Below, in pieces: positions 6,871 to 14,117 of a DNA stretch of 56,700 nt. The notes beneath the pieces are model-generated. The model had not been told where the DNA came from. It saw only the letters and a list, made by a program, of their open reading frames with translations, and searched no databases. Each line of letters opens with the position of its first letter. The first letter of the stretch is position 1. The stretch comes from a virus, in IMG/VR virus record IMGVR_UViG_3300013102_000035, positions 1 through 56,700 of that record, one strand, 5' to 3'. A program made the position numbers and the translations under genes.

Positions 6871-7390
6871 CCCGGACGCGGTCGAGCTTTACCGTTCGAT
6901 CCACCGCGAGAACACGGCCCGCTTTGAGCTTACGCCGAAGTACCGACCACTAAAGCGTTTCAAGCGGTATGAGGCATGCCGATCTTCGTACGCGTCGCTG
7001 TACGCTGCCACTGACCTAGAGCCGTACCTTCCGTCTCGTGTACTGGATTCACTCATCGCCGCCGCTAAGAAGGCGTGGCACGGCGGGCTGGACGTTATCG
7101 TGGTCGTGGTGTCGATATGCGTTGCGGTTATATCGCTGGTGGCGCTCTTTGTGTGGGGCGTTATGGCGTTGGATAAGAAGTCACCGCCGAAACCTCTGCC
7201 GATGGGCGTGCAGCAGGTTGGTTACAAGTTCATCATCCCCGCGCAGTATTCTACCCGCGCGACGACCGGCTCTGAGGTTGACCCTAAGGGTCTTTGCGAT
7301 AGGCTGCCGAGTGGTAGCCGCCGCACTGACTATAAAATCAGTGCTGGATCCAACGGGTCAATTATCGTAAGCTGCGAAATTGACGACTGA
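6863..7390 (+). CDS. Single-pass membrane protein (175 aa)
   Basis: A soluble N-terminal part (residues 1-70) precedes one strong transmembrane helix (about 76-102), followed by a C-terminal domain with a pair of Cys (LCDRL and VSCEI) that could be extracytoplasmic. Function unknown. Confidence 0.6.
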   Translation: MSDPDAVELYRSIHRENTARFELTPKYRPLKRFKRYEACRSSYASLYAATDLEPYLPSRVLDSLIAAAKKAWHGGLDVIVVVVSICVAVISLVALFVWGVMALDKKSPPKPLPMGVQQVGYKFIIPAQYSTRATTGSEVDPKGLCDRLPSGSRRTDYKISAGSNGSIIVSCEIDD

Positions 7391-7412
7391 CTTACAGTAA
7401 AGGAATCTCACT

Positions 7413-7664
7413 ATGATTACACCTAAATTGGTCAGGCAGGTTCGCGGTGCGCTGGTCGCACAGTGGATCCTCACAGGCGGACAGCAGCCGCAGATGAGCC
7501 TGATGTCGATTGGCCGTGCCATGGGCACAAACCCGCGCATCGGCGAGCTTGAGGACGCGCTCAACGCCCTGGTTGATTCCGGCGAGGTTGAGTATGAGGA
7601 CGTTCAGCCGATCCTCTACACCGCGACCGCCCCTGGCGTGCGCAAGGCGTTGATGTCGCTGTGA
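7413..7664 (+). CDS. Winged-helix-like small protein (83 aa)
   Basis: The order of helices followed by a short hairpin (IGELEDALNALVDSGEVEYEDVQPILYTATAPG) looks like a winged helix, so DNA binding is possible. The ribosome site AAGGAATCTCACT supports the start. Confidence 0.5.
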   Translation: MITPKLVRQVRGALVAQWILTGGQQPQMSLMSIGRAMGTNPRIGELEDALNALVDSGEVEYEDVQPILYTATAPGVRKALMSL

Positions 7665-7798
7665 ACTACATCGACACTTATTACGGTATTGAGCCTCCGA
7701 CGCCCCCTGCTGGGTACGTGTGGTTCTTGCAGATGTCACAGCACGGAGACCGCTACGTATTGATCCCTGAGGAAGGTAGAGATGAAGCGAGCGCGTGA
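7661..7798 (+). CDS. Hypothetical protein (45 aa)
   Basis: It starts at GTG in a GTGA overlap and reads MNYIDTYYGIEPPTPPAGY. Too short for family assignment. The tight packing between two genes supports translation. Confidence 0.5.
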   Translation: MNYIDTYYGIEPPTPPAGYVWFLQMSQHGDRYVLIPEEGRDEASA

Positions 7799-8006
7799 GG
7801 ACGTTGACGCGTTGATCCGCGACATGCGCATCATGGGCGTCGTCTTCGTGCTGGTTGGCTTTCTCGCCTCAGTCACGGCAGACGGCAACATGGCACGTCT
7901 CGGTTCGTATTTCGCCATCAGCGTCGGGCTGCTCATGACGGCGCTGGCGTCTGCGACGATCTGCATTGTGACCACGCTGCGAGAGGCGGCCGACAATGAA
8001 CGTTGA
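7782..8006 (+). CDS. Two-helix membrane protein (74 aa)
   Basis: A charged N-terminus (MKRAREDVDALIRD) precedes two hydrophobic helices at about 17-33 and 42-66. Function unknown; it resembles small phage membrane proteins of superinfection or holin type, but with no specific support. Confidence 0.55.
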   Translation: MKRAREDVDALIRDMRIMGVVFVLVGFLASVTADGNMARLGSYFAISVGLLMTALASATICIVTTLREAADNER

Positions 8007-8388
8007 TGAGCTTATTGACGAGATCCCGCCTGAGCGTGACCTGATCGCGTTCAGCCGCGCACTGCGCAAGGTTGGCGTCGCTAATGAGATTCACGACGGA
8101 CGCATCCTCGCGACAGAGTTTGAGGATATGGACGACCTTCAGGCGGTAGTTGATACGGACGACTTTCGCGAGGCGTATCGTCAGGAGCTTATCTCGTGGG
8201 CTACAGACCATCTTCTGTCGAGCCTGCACGCCAAGGGCGTAATTGAGCCGAGTGTTCGAGAGGACGGCAGCCTGCAATACACGCTCAGCGAATATGGCGC
8301 GATGCGGTTCGAGCAGGAATACGGCGAGCCGCCCACGGGCATGAAGTTTACGAAGAGGCCCCTTGACAGCGACGGCGACGACCTGTAA
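7996..8388 (+). CDS. Hypothetical acidic protein (130 aa)
   Basis: Mostly helical and acidic with no recognised family. Its last codons contain the -35 and spacer of a consensus promoter that reads into the gene-free stretch downstream. Confidence 0.6.
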   Translation: MNVDELIDEIPPERDLIAFSRALRKVGVANEIHDGRILATEFEDMDDLQAVVDTDDFREAYRQELISWATDHLLSSLHAKGVIEPSVREDGSLQYTLSEYGAMRFEQEYGEPPTGMKFTKRPLDSDGDDL

Positions 8389-8391
8389 GAT
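8363..8391 (+). promoter_or_regulatory. Consensus promoter firing into gene-free region (RNA A)
   Basis: -35 TTGACA (8363-8368), 17-base spacer, -10 TAAGAT (8386-8391). No start codon with a ribosome site follows, so the transcript is probably non-coding. Confidence 0.65.
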
Positions 8392-8397
8392 TCTTCT

Positions 8398-8590
8398 TGT
8401 CGGTTGGAAAACACTAGCTCGCAAGGACATGGAGCGGCCGACATAATCGCCCCGGACAGGCGAGGGGAGGCGCGGCGCGTCACCCCTCGCCAAGTTCGAT
8501 TATATCCCCAGCGTGAAGACCGGCTGCGAAAACTCCGGGGGCGGCCACTCACCGACCCCTAACGAAGAAACATAAAGATTTAGCAAGTTC
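8398..8590 (+). ncRNA. Candidate non-coding RNA A
   Basis: Transcribed from the promoter at 8363-8391. It contains a 9-bp hairpin GGCGAGGGG (8459-8467)/CCCCTCGCC (8483-8491) and further GC-rich pairing near 8535-8558. No convincing terminator of its own is seen, so transcription may continue into RNA B. It does not match tRNA, tmRNA or RNase P features that I can recognise. Confidence 0.4.
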
Positions 8591-8591
8591 C

Positions 8592-8619
8592 TTGACCTGC
8601 GTGCTGGGTTCTGTATAGT
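8592..8619 (+). promoter_or_regulatory. Promoter for RNA B
   Basis: -35 TTGACC (8592-8597), 16-base spacer, -10 TATAGT (8614-8619), in the middle of a gene-free stretch. Confidence 0.6.
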
Positions 8620-8625
8620 TCTCCT

Positions 8626-8880
8626 TGTCAGCCAGCAACCGGGATCGTACCCCGGTCATGTTTCGATCAAGCCCCAAAATTGTGGGCGAGCCTCCGAGCG
8701 ACAGGTAGGCACGGGACCTCTGGGCACGGTGCTTGTTGGGTCGCCTGACGTTGATGCTGGCGGGCGCTGCGAATCCGGGGTTATAACATGTACCGGCCAG
8801 TCCCCGCCCTTGCGATGAAGTACCAAACAGAATAGCCGGAAGCGGACGCCCCTGATAGGCCATCGGGGGCGTCCGCCTTT
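8626..8880 (+). ncRNA. Candidate structured non-coding RNA B (about 255 nt)
   Basis: A promoter at 8592-8619 and an intrinsic terminator at 8842-8880 delimit a segment without credible coding frames. It opens with the hairpin CCGGG-atcgta-CCCCGG and has further GC-rich helices. Size and insulation suggest a stable RNA. I cannot place it in a known class. Confidence 0.55.
8842..8880 (+). terminator. Strong intrinsic terminator
   Basis: An 11-bp stem GCGGACGCCCC (8842-8852)/GGGGCGTCCGC (8866-8876) is followed by CTTTG. It separates RNA B from the next operator-bearing promoter, which begins at 8881. Confidence 0.85.
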
Positions 8881-8925
8881 GTGTGACCAGATCACACTTG
8901 ACATTCTCGCCGAGATCCCTAGAAT
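8881..8925 (+). promoter_or_regulatory. Promoter with GTGTGA operator (copy 3)
   Basis: Operator GTGTGA-CCAGA-TCACAC (8881-8897) has a 5-base spacer where the other copies have 6, and abuts -35 TTGACA (8898-8903). A 16-base spacer and -10 TAGAAT (8920-8925) follow. ATG at 8934 is 8 bases downstream. Confidence 0.75.
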
Positions 8926-8933
8926 CCTGTCCC

Positions 8934-9176
8934 ATGAAGAGCGATTGGCACCCCCGAGGAACCCCCACATGGCCCGACTGGAAGAAGGCCCAGGCGGGGC
9001 AGCGGTTCGAGCACGTCCGCTCCGGACGCCGGGGCACCTTCGTCAAGATCGCCCGCAATCGCAACAACGGCGCGGTGGTTGATTGGGATCCCGTGCAGGT
9101 AGGTGCTGTTATGATGCCTGCGAGCCGTGCCAACGTCATCGCGCCTGCGTTCGACTTGAGGCCCATCGATGGCTAG
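8934..9176 (+). CDS. Hypothetical basic protein (80 aa)
   Basis: Leaderless start chosen at the ATG 8 bases after the -10; the upstream in-frame codon lies in the operator. A Trp-rich N-terminus precedes a beta-rich core (HVRSGRRGTFVKIARNRN) that could be an SH3-like or chromo-type mini-domain. Function unknown. Confidence 0.6.
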   Translation: MKSDWHPRGTPTWPDWKKAQAGQRFEHVRSGRRGTFVKIARNRNNGAVVDWDPVQVGAVMMPASRANVIAPAFDLRPIDG

Positions 9177-9744
9177 AAAGCGCGCGCCAAGGCGTACCCG
9201 ACATCGTTTTGTCGGCGTCAACCCCAATACCGGCAACTATGAGCGCGCCGATGTGCTGTCCTATGGCAAGGATCAAGCCGCCGAGCTTTTGATCGCTGAG
9301 AAGGGCTGGACGAAGGTCTCACTTTGGCCGCCTGGGCGTCGCTATCAGATTGACATGCGAGCGCTGCGCGCCGCCTGCGATTATTTCGACCTGCGCTGGC
9401 AGGTTGAGATCCGCTATCGTCCGACCACGCTTGACCACGACGGCGTCTATCGTTTCTTTCCGGGCATGCATCGCGTCACGCTCACGTACGAACATGGCTA
9501 CACGGTGCATCCGACGCTGGGCGTGCAATTTGACCAGGCTGCCGCGCTAGAGCGTTCATCTAAGACCCTGTGGCATGAATTGCAGCACTGCGAGCAGGGC
9601 GAGCGCTACGGCCTCGCTTACGGGCAGCATATCGACGGCGAGAAGTCCATCCCATACGCACTGCGGCCGTCTGAGATCGAAGCGACACAGGCCGAACAGC
9701 TTCACTTCGAAGTCGGCGCGTTGACCAAGCCTAGGAGGCTCTAA
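9169..9744 (+). CDS. Minimal HExxH metallopeptidase-like protein (191 aa)
   Basis: Residues 135-142 read WHELQHCE, which contains the zinc-binding HExxH motif (HELQH, 136-140). Downstream PSEIEATQ supplies candidate third-ligand glutamates (169 or 171), the gluzincin pattern. The N-terminus is strongly basic. Many phages carry small HExxH proteins of unknown substrate. Peptidase activity is inferred from the motif only. Confidence 0.65.
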   Translation: MARKRAPRRTRHRFVGVNPNTGNYERADVLSYGKDQAAELLIAEKGWTKVSLWPPGRRYQIDMRALRAACDYFDLRWQVEIRYRPTTLDHDGVYRFFPGMHRVTLTYEHGYTVHPTLGVQFDQAAALERSSKTLWHELQHCEQGERYGLAYGQHIDGEKSIPYALRPSEIEATQAEQLHFEVGALTKPRRL

Positions 9745-10253
9745 TGCTGCGTAAATTCATTGAGTGGTTTTACTCCTGGCAGCCTACCTCCGGTTGGGTT
9801 ATCGCAGGCTGGCTGCCTATCAACCTGCCGATTTGGTTCGTGCACTCGGACGTGGCGTGGTGTATTACACTCTGCTGGGCGGTTGTCTCCGCAACGATTG
9901 CATTCGTCGCCGTACCGTTTGAATCTGCCCGCCGCGCGAATTTGCGGCGCGCGCAATCCGCACGTGGGATCAGATATCGGCGCGCACACCTACATGTCGA
10001 ACCTGACGGCGACCGCGTGGTAATCGAATACAAGGAGCGCCCTGAAGGTGTCGGCCCTCAGCTTCTATACCCGTTCTATTTGAACCCGGAGATCGTTAGG
10101 GGCAGTGCCGCCGCGCGCTACGTCTTTCACGCTACTGACGAAGCAGACGAAGCCCATAGGGTTGCCTCTGAGCTTCGTGCACGAGCAGAAATGAAGCCCA
10201 TCGACAAGCATAGCCAGGAGGCGCGATTGCTTGCGAAGGTGCTCTCGAAGTAG
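9744..10253 (+). CDS. Membrane protein (169 aa)
   Basis: The N-terminal third contains two hydrophobic helices (about 17-33 and 37-57) followed by a basic stretch (SARRANLRRAQSARG) and a cytoplasmic-type C-terminal domain. Function unknown. Confidence 0.6.
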   Translation: MLRKFIEWFYSWQPTSGWVIAGWLPINLPIWFVHSDVAWCITLCWAVVSATIAFVAVPFESARRANLRRAQSARGIRYRRAHLHVEPDGDRVVIEYKERPEGVGPQLLYPFYLNPEIVRGSAAARYVFHATDEADEAHRVASELRARAEMKPIDKHSQEARLLAKVLSK

Positions 10254-10303
10254 TGTGCGATACGTCACAGATCACTTGACGGCGCTGGATAGCTCTGTAG
10301 ACT
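10253..10303 (+). promoter_or_regulatory. Promoter with GTGTGA-type operator (copy 4)
   Basis: Operator GTGTGC-GATACG-TCACAG (10253-10270), -35 TTGACG (10276-10281), 16-base spacer, -10 TAGACT (10298-10303). ATG at 10311 is 7 bases downstream. Confidence 0.7.
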
Positions 10304-10310
10304 TCATCCC

Positions 10311-10493
10311 ATGAGGCGCAAGAAGAACACATCCGGCCATGACGAGCATAAGACGCCCTCGGCGATCCTCGTTTCGGCCAAGCTCCGCTCCGGCGCTGGC
10401 AAGCATCAGCAGAGCCGAGAGTCTAAGAATGACCGCACCGGACGCCTGTCCGGTAAGGCTCGCCGTGACCTGAAGAACGGCGACTTCGACTAG
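10311..10493 (+). CDS. Small very basic protein (60 aa)
   Basis: Lys/Arg-rich and low in hydrophobic residues, so probably disordered and possibly nucleic-acid binding. Leaderless start from the promoter just upstream. No family. Confidence 0.6.
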   Translation: MRRKKNTSGHDEHKTPSAILVSAKLRSGAGKHQQSRESKNDRTGRLSGKARRDLKNGDFD

Positions 10494-10505
10494 AGGAACC
10501 CCAAC

Positions 10506-10700
10506 ATGCCCCGGCCGAACAAGACAGACCCCGATCATCTGCGCCCCGGACTCGCCGCTCAGCAGTTCGATGAGCGCGACCGGCAGATGTCTCGGATCGT
10601 TCGGGACATCGAGAAGCTGCTGCCGAACCCGCTGACCTTCAATCAGCGCTGCTTCATCGAGAACGCCATCATCCTCAACCTCAACGGAGCCGACCGATGA
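10506..10700 (+). CDS. Hypothetical protein (64 aa)
   Basis: Preceded by the stereotyped ribosome site AGGAACCCCAACATG. Helical, ending in IENAIILNLNGADR. Function unknown. Confidence 0.6.
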   Translation: MPRPNKTDPDHLRPGLAAQQFDERDRQMSRIVRDIEKLLPNPLTFNQRCFIENAIILNLNGADR

Positions 10701-10831
10701 CCGCCGACAAGTGCAACGAGAAGCATCCCCGCATCGAAGGCGTGGTCTGCGTCCATTGGGCCAATCACGTCGGCTCTTGCGGCGCGCCTGACGGCACCGG
10801 CAAGACCCAACATCGGTGGTGGAAGGCGTAA
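10697..10831 (+). CDS. Small Cys/His protein ending HRWWKA (44 aa)
   Basis: It overlaps the previous gene by ATGA. Three Cys and several His (KCNEKH, VCVHWANH, SCGAP) suggest a mini zinc-binding fold. The end TQHRWWKA resembles the TDHPWWKP terminus of the partial gene at 2-244. Confidence 0.55.
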   Translation: MTADKCNEKHPRIEGVVCVHWANHVGSCGAPDGTGKTQHRWWKA

Positions 10832-10848
10832 AGTCTTCCGCCGCCGAT

Positions 10849-10900
10849 GTGTGACATCGGTCACACTTCGCTTGACATTCATCCCCTCACCTGATTGGAT
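10849..10900 (+). promoter_or_regulatory. Promoter with GTGTGA operator (copy 5)
   Basis: Operator GTGTGA-CATCGG-TCACAC (10849-10866), -35 TTGACA (10872-10877), 17-base spacer, -10 TTGGAT (10895-10900). ATG at 10908 is 7 bases downstream. Confidence 0.75.
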
Positions 10901-10907
10901 CCCCATT

Positions 10908-11273
10908 ATGAAGCTCATCTGCACATACGCCGATCCGGACAAGAAGATCCAGGCGATCAAGGTTATCCGCGCCGCTTCCGGCCTCGGCCTCAAGGAGGCC
11001 AAGGAGGCTGCCGACGCGCTCACCGGTAGTTACCTGCCTAAGGAGGACAAGCGCGTGCTCGCGGCTGGACTTACACGGGCGGCAGCGAACGCGAAGCTTG
11101 ACATCCTGCGTGACGGTGGCTACGCCGATGGCTATATCGAACTGGACGACAACGAGCCGACGTTTTCGCAGTTTGACGTGATCGATGCCGTCGTGGACGC
11201 CATCGTGCTCGCCCGAGCCAACCCGGCCGTGCTCCCGAGCGAGATCCTCAAGGCGGTGCTTGACCGTGGCTGA
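10908..11273 (+). CDS. Protein with ribosomal L7/L12 C-terminal-like motif (121 aa)
   Basis: Residues 13-36 (KIQAIKVIRAASGLGLKEAK and following) closely match the factor-binding helix-turn-helix of ribosomal protein L7/L12, whose bacterial form reads K-x-xVIK-x-VR-x-xTGLGLKEAK. In the ribosome this surface recruits translation GTPases. Here it sits at the N-terminus, without the L7/L12 dimerisation domain, followed by an unknown domain. Modulating host translation factors is a reasonable inference. Leaderless start from an operator-controlled promoter. Confidence 0.7.
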   Translation: MKLICTYADPDKKIQAIKVIRAASGLGLKEAKEAADALTGSYLPKEDKRVLAAGLTRAAANAKLDILRDGGYADGYIELDDNEPTFSQFDVIDAVVDAIVLARANPAVLPSEILKAVLDRG

Positions 11274-11538
11274 GCAGCAGCTTGCGATTCTGCGCAATCC
11301 TCATTTCTGGGTGGATGATCGCGGTCTCGTGACCCTGCGATTTGACGCCACCCAGGAGGGTCTTAGAGCGCTACAGGTGCTCTACCTTCAGAACAGCATG
11401 GGCGTGAATCTCGAAGGCGCGCAGCAGATCATCGACTTGATCCAGGCCGCTGGCGATTTCGTCAAGCTGGACGGGCTGCCGATCCTCGTGGAGAAGGCTG
11501 ACGGCATGATGCACTACCTGAGGCCCGCTGACGTATGA
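11266..11538 (+). CDS. Hypothetical protein (90 aa)
   Basis: GTG start overlapping the upstream gene. Alpha/beta with no recognised motif. ATGA overlap with the next gene. Confidence 0.6.
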   Translation: MAEQQLAILRNPHFWVDDRGLVTLRFDATQEGLRALQVLYLQNSMGVNLEGAQQIIDLIQAAGDFVKLDGLPILVEKADGMMHYLRPADV

Positions 11539-11804
11539 AGTGGGGATTTTTCATCCTGCATGACATCGACCAGCCCTGGGCCGACGATCCTCAGTTTGGT
11601 CGGGTTCACGTCGATGCTTTTGAGGCCGACACGCCTGGCGAGGCCGTGCAGGCATTGCGCCGCCGCTTCCCCAATGTCTATGAGGACACTGACGTGTTCA
11701 TGGCCGTCGCAATCGATGACCACATGCACGTGTTTTTTGTGGACGGCACCGGCAACCTCTGTGAGCGCCATGAGAGCGCCAATCGACTGATCTCGCTCTG
11801 GTAA
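11535..11804 (+). CDS. Hypothetical protein (89 aa)
   Basis: Reads MKWGFFILHDIDQPWADD, then a helix around AVQALRRRFPNV. Acidic and soluble. It shares one base with the next gene. Family unknown. Confidence 0.6.
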   Translation: MKWGFFILHDIDQPWADDPQFGRVHVDAFEADTPGEAVQALRRRFPNVYEDTDVFMAVAIDDHMHVFFVDGTGNLCERHESANRLISLW

Positions 11805-12019
11805 TGCACACCGACCCGCACAGCCCCGTATACGACCCGCGTCCGGCGCTTCGTGACGCTGTTCGCTCGAAGATTCTGAGTGGATGGTACTGGCACGTGA
11901 ACGCCGAGGGCGAGACCGTTTGGGTATTGGTGCCTGCTGCCCCGCACATGCGCTCGATCCCCCACATTCCAGCCGCGTACATTCCGTCGATACTTGCGCA
12001 CTTGCACGTCGCTGTGTGA
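11804..12019 (+). CDS. Hypothetical protein (71 aa)
   Basis: Small His- and Pro-rich protein with several Trp and Tyr; no family recognised. Its stop codon lies within the next operator. Confidence 0.55.
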   Translation: MHTDPHSPVYDPRPALRDAVRSKILSGWYWHVNAEGETVWVLVPAAPHMRSIPHIPAAYIPSILAHLHVAV

Positions 12020-12070
12020 CGTATCGCACAGTTCTAATGCTTGACTTCTCTCCCACCACCTGAGAGGCTA
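12014..12070 (+). promoter_or_regulatory. Promoter with GTGTGA operator (copy 6)
   Basis: Operator GTGTGA-CGTATC-GCACAG (12014-12031), 9-base gap, -35 TTGACT (12041-12046), 17-base spacer, -10 GAGGCT (12064-12069). ATG at 12076. It drives the rIIA-like gene. Confidence 0.7.
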
Positions 12071-12075
12071 CCGAC

Positions 12076-14055
12076 ATGATCGTTGACCGACCTACAGATA
12101 CCACCGTCTTTTCGTCCATCAGCGGCGACGAGGCCCGCATGGGCCTTGACCCGAACGCCACGGCGCACCTTATGTCCGTGCTGACCGACCTCTACAATGA
12201 CCCTGAGACGGCGGTCATTCGCGAGTACAGCACGAACGCCATCGACGCGCATATCGCGGCGGGCGTCACTCGTCCCATCGAAGTGACGCTGCCGTCGGCG
12301 CTGCACCAGTTCTTCTCGGTGCGCGACTACGGTGTCGGCCTGACGCGCGATGACATCTTCGAGATCTACTCGCAGTACGGCGCGTCCACAAAGCGCAACA
12401 CGAACGACTTCAACGGGACGCTGGGCCTTGGTTGCAAGGCCGGTCTGACCTACACGTCTCAGTTCACGGTCGAGTCAGTCAAGGACGGCCGCAGGATCGT
12501 CGTCGTGGTTTCGCGCGATGAGGACGGCGGCAACATGACCGTGATCAAGCCTGCCGTGTCGCACCCGGAGGACCCCTACGCCGAACCCACCGACGAACCG
12601 AACGGAACGAAGGTCACCGTGCCGGTCAAGCGCTATAACGAATTCGAGAGCAAGGCCGCGAACCTGTTCAAGTTCGGTTGGGCGGGCAAGGTGCTGGTCA
12701 ATGGCAAGGAGCCGCAGCAGGTCTCCACGTTCGCGATCTCGGACACGATCCACACGACGACCGAGCTTCAGAAGGACTACGTCGTCATGGGCGGTGTGCC
12801 GTACCCGGTGGAGCGCGGGCAGATCGACCACGGGCTGTCGTGGAATTACAACATCGTCTGCTACGTGCCCATCGGTGACGTGAATTTCACGCCGTCGCGA
12901 GAGTCCCTGCGCATGACCACGCGTACCAAGGAAACGCTCGCCCGGTTGACCGAGCAGTTCAAGTCCGACGCGCTGAAGGCGGTGCAGGACGCGATCAACG
13001 CGTGCGCCACTCCGGCTGAGGCGCTGAACAAGATGCTTGAGTGGCACCGCATGCTGCCGAGCAATCTGCGGCCGGTCGGAGGCAAGTACACTTACAACGG
13101 CGGCGACCTTCCGACCAGCTTCGAGCAGAAGGACATGATCAAGGTCCCTGAGTATTCGAGCAAGCTCAGCGGGCATGACCGTGTCGATTACATCACCGCC
13201 GAGACCTGGCCTACGACGATTTGGTTCTACGGGTTTGAGTATGAGAACTTCACGGCCACCATGCGTAAGAAGATCAACCACTATATCGGTGAGATGCATA
13301 ACCCCTTTGACGGCGGCCACAGCCAGTTTGTGCTTACCGGCGCGCGGCCCCGCAGTCCGTTCATTGACCCTGCGCGCGTTATCCCGTGGGAGACCATCGA
13401 CAAGATCAAGCTGCCGCGCCGCGTCGGCGCGCGCATGGGCGCGAGTGGTCGCATCCCCGGATCGTACGACATGTACACGGCCACTGGCAAGCACTACGGT
13501 GTCCCGGCCGACGACATCGACACCGACGAGCCGGTGTTCTGGAACGACCGCTATTACGCCTCTAAGCACGAGCCGTACCTGCGTAAGTTCTATCCGGACT
13601 GCACCGTTGTGATCCTCACCGAGAATCGCATCGAGAAGTTCAAGCGCAATTTCCCCGAGGCCGAGCGGACGACCACGCGTATCGATTCCCTGGCTAAGAA
13701 ATTCAAGGCAGCCGTCAAGGACTCCGACAAGCGCAACCTGGCGATCCAGAACGCGCGTTGGGCGGCACGTGTGCGGTTGTTCGATGAGAGCCGCATCGAT
13801 GATCCGAATCTCAAGGCCGCGATCATCGAGACCAAGAACGCGGACGCTTCGGAATTCCGTGACAAGCTCGCCGCCATCCAGTCCGTGTCCTACATAAACA
13901 TCGAATTGCCGACCGTCGAGGACCCCCTGCGCCGCTTCACGTTGCTGCCGAACTACTACAGCAGCCTGCCGGACATGGAGCACGTCTACCTGTATGTCAA
14001 CGCGGTCTACGCGGCTGAAATTGCCGCGCAGTCCACGCTGCGGACCGCCGCTTGA
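12076..14055 (+). CDS. rIIA: rIIA-like GHKL ATPase protein
   Basis: This 659-residue protein carries the GHKL (Bergerat) ATP-binding fold at its N-terminus. The N box is REYSTNAIDAH (49-59) with Glu50, Asn54 and Asp57; G1 is DYGVGL (84-89); and the lid/G2 is GTLGLGCKAG (114-123). This order and spacing match the T4 rIIA family found in many large phages. T4 rIIA is membrane-associated and protects against RexAB exclusion. The partner rIIB-like gene follows directly, as in T4. The long C-terminal part has no motif I can name. Confidence 0.85.
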   Translation: MIVDRPTDTTVFSSISGDEARMGLDPNATAHLMSVLTDLYNDPETAVIREYSTNAIDAHIAAGVTRPIEVTLPSALHQFFSVRDYGVGLTRDDIFEIYSQYGASTKRNTNDFNGTLGLGCKAGLTYTSQFTVESVKDGRRIVVVVSRDEDGGNMTVIKPAVSHPEDPYAEPTDEPNGTKVTVPVKRYNEFESKAANLFKFGWAGKVLVNGKEPQQVSTFAISDTIHTTTELQKDYVVMGGVPYPVERGQIDHGLSWNYNIVCYVPIGDVNFTPSRESLRMTTRTKETLARLTEQFKSDALKAVQDAINACATPAEALNKMLEWHRMLPSNLRPVGGKYTYNGGDLPTSFEQKDMIKVPEYSSKLSGHDRVDYITAETWPTTIWFYGFEYENFTATMRKKINHYIGEMHNPFDGGHSQFVLTGARPRSPFIDPARVIPWETIDKIKLPRRVGARMGASGRIPGSYDMYTATGKHYGVPADDIDTDEPVFWNDRYYASKHEPYLRKFYPDCTVVILTENRIEKFKRNFPEAERTTTRIDSLAKKFKAAVKDSDKRNLAIQNARWAARVRLFDESRIDDPNLKAAIIETKNADASEFRDKLAAIQSVSYINIELPTVEDPLRRFTLLPNYYSSLPDMEHVYLYVNAVYAAEIAAQSTLRTAA

Positions 14056-14080
14056 CATCTTGACCGACATCGTCTAAGCT
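14052..14080 (+). promoter_or_regulatory. Promoter for rIIB-like gene
   Basis: -35 TTGACA (14052-14057), 17-base spacer, -10 TAAGCT (14075-14080). This one has a real leader with a ribosome site (GAGGGAG) before ATG 14118. Confidence 0.65.
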
Positions 14081-14117
14081 GATCAAAGAATCCACCACCA
14101 GAGGGAGCAAACACTAC

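Noticed and set aside
8549-9166. Minus-strand frame of 205 codons across RNA B
   Set aside because: It spans a strong plus-strand terminator, an operator and another gene. No recognisable protein.
12475-14070. Long minus-strand open frame (531 codons) opposite the rIIA gene
   Set aside because: Shadow of GC-rich codon use. The plus frame has GHKL motifs and correct operon spacing.
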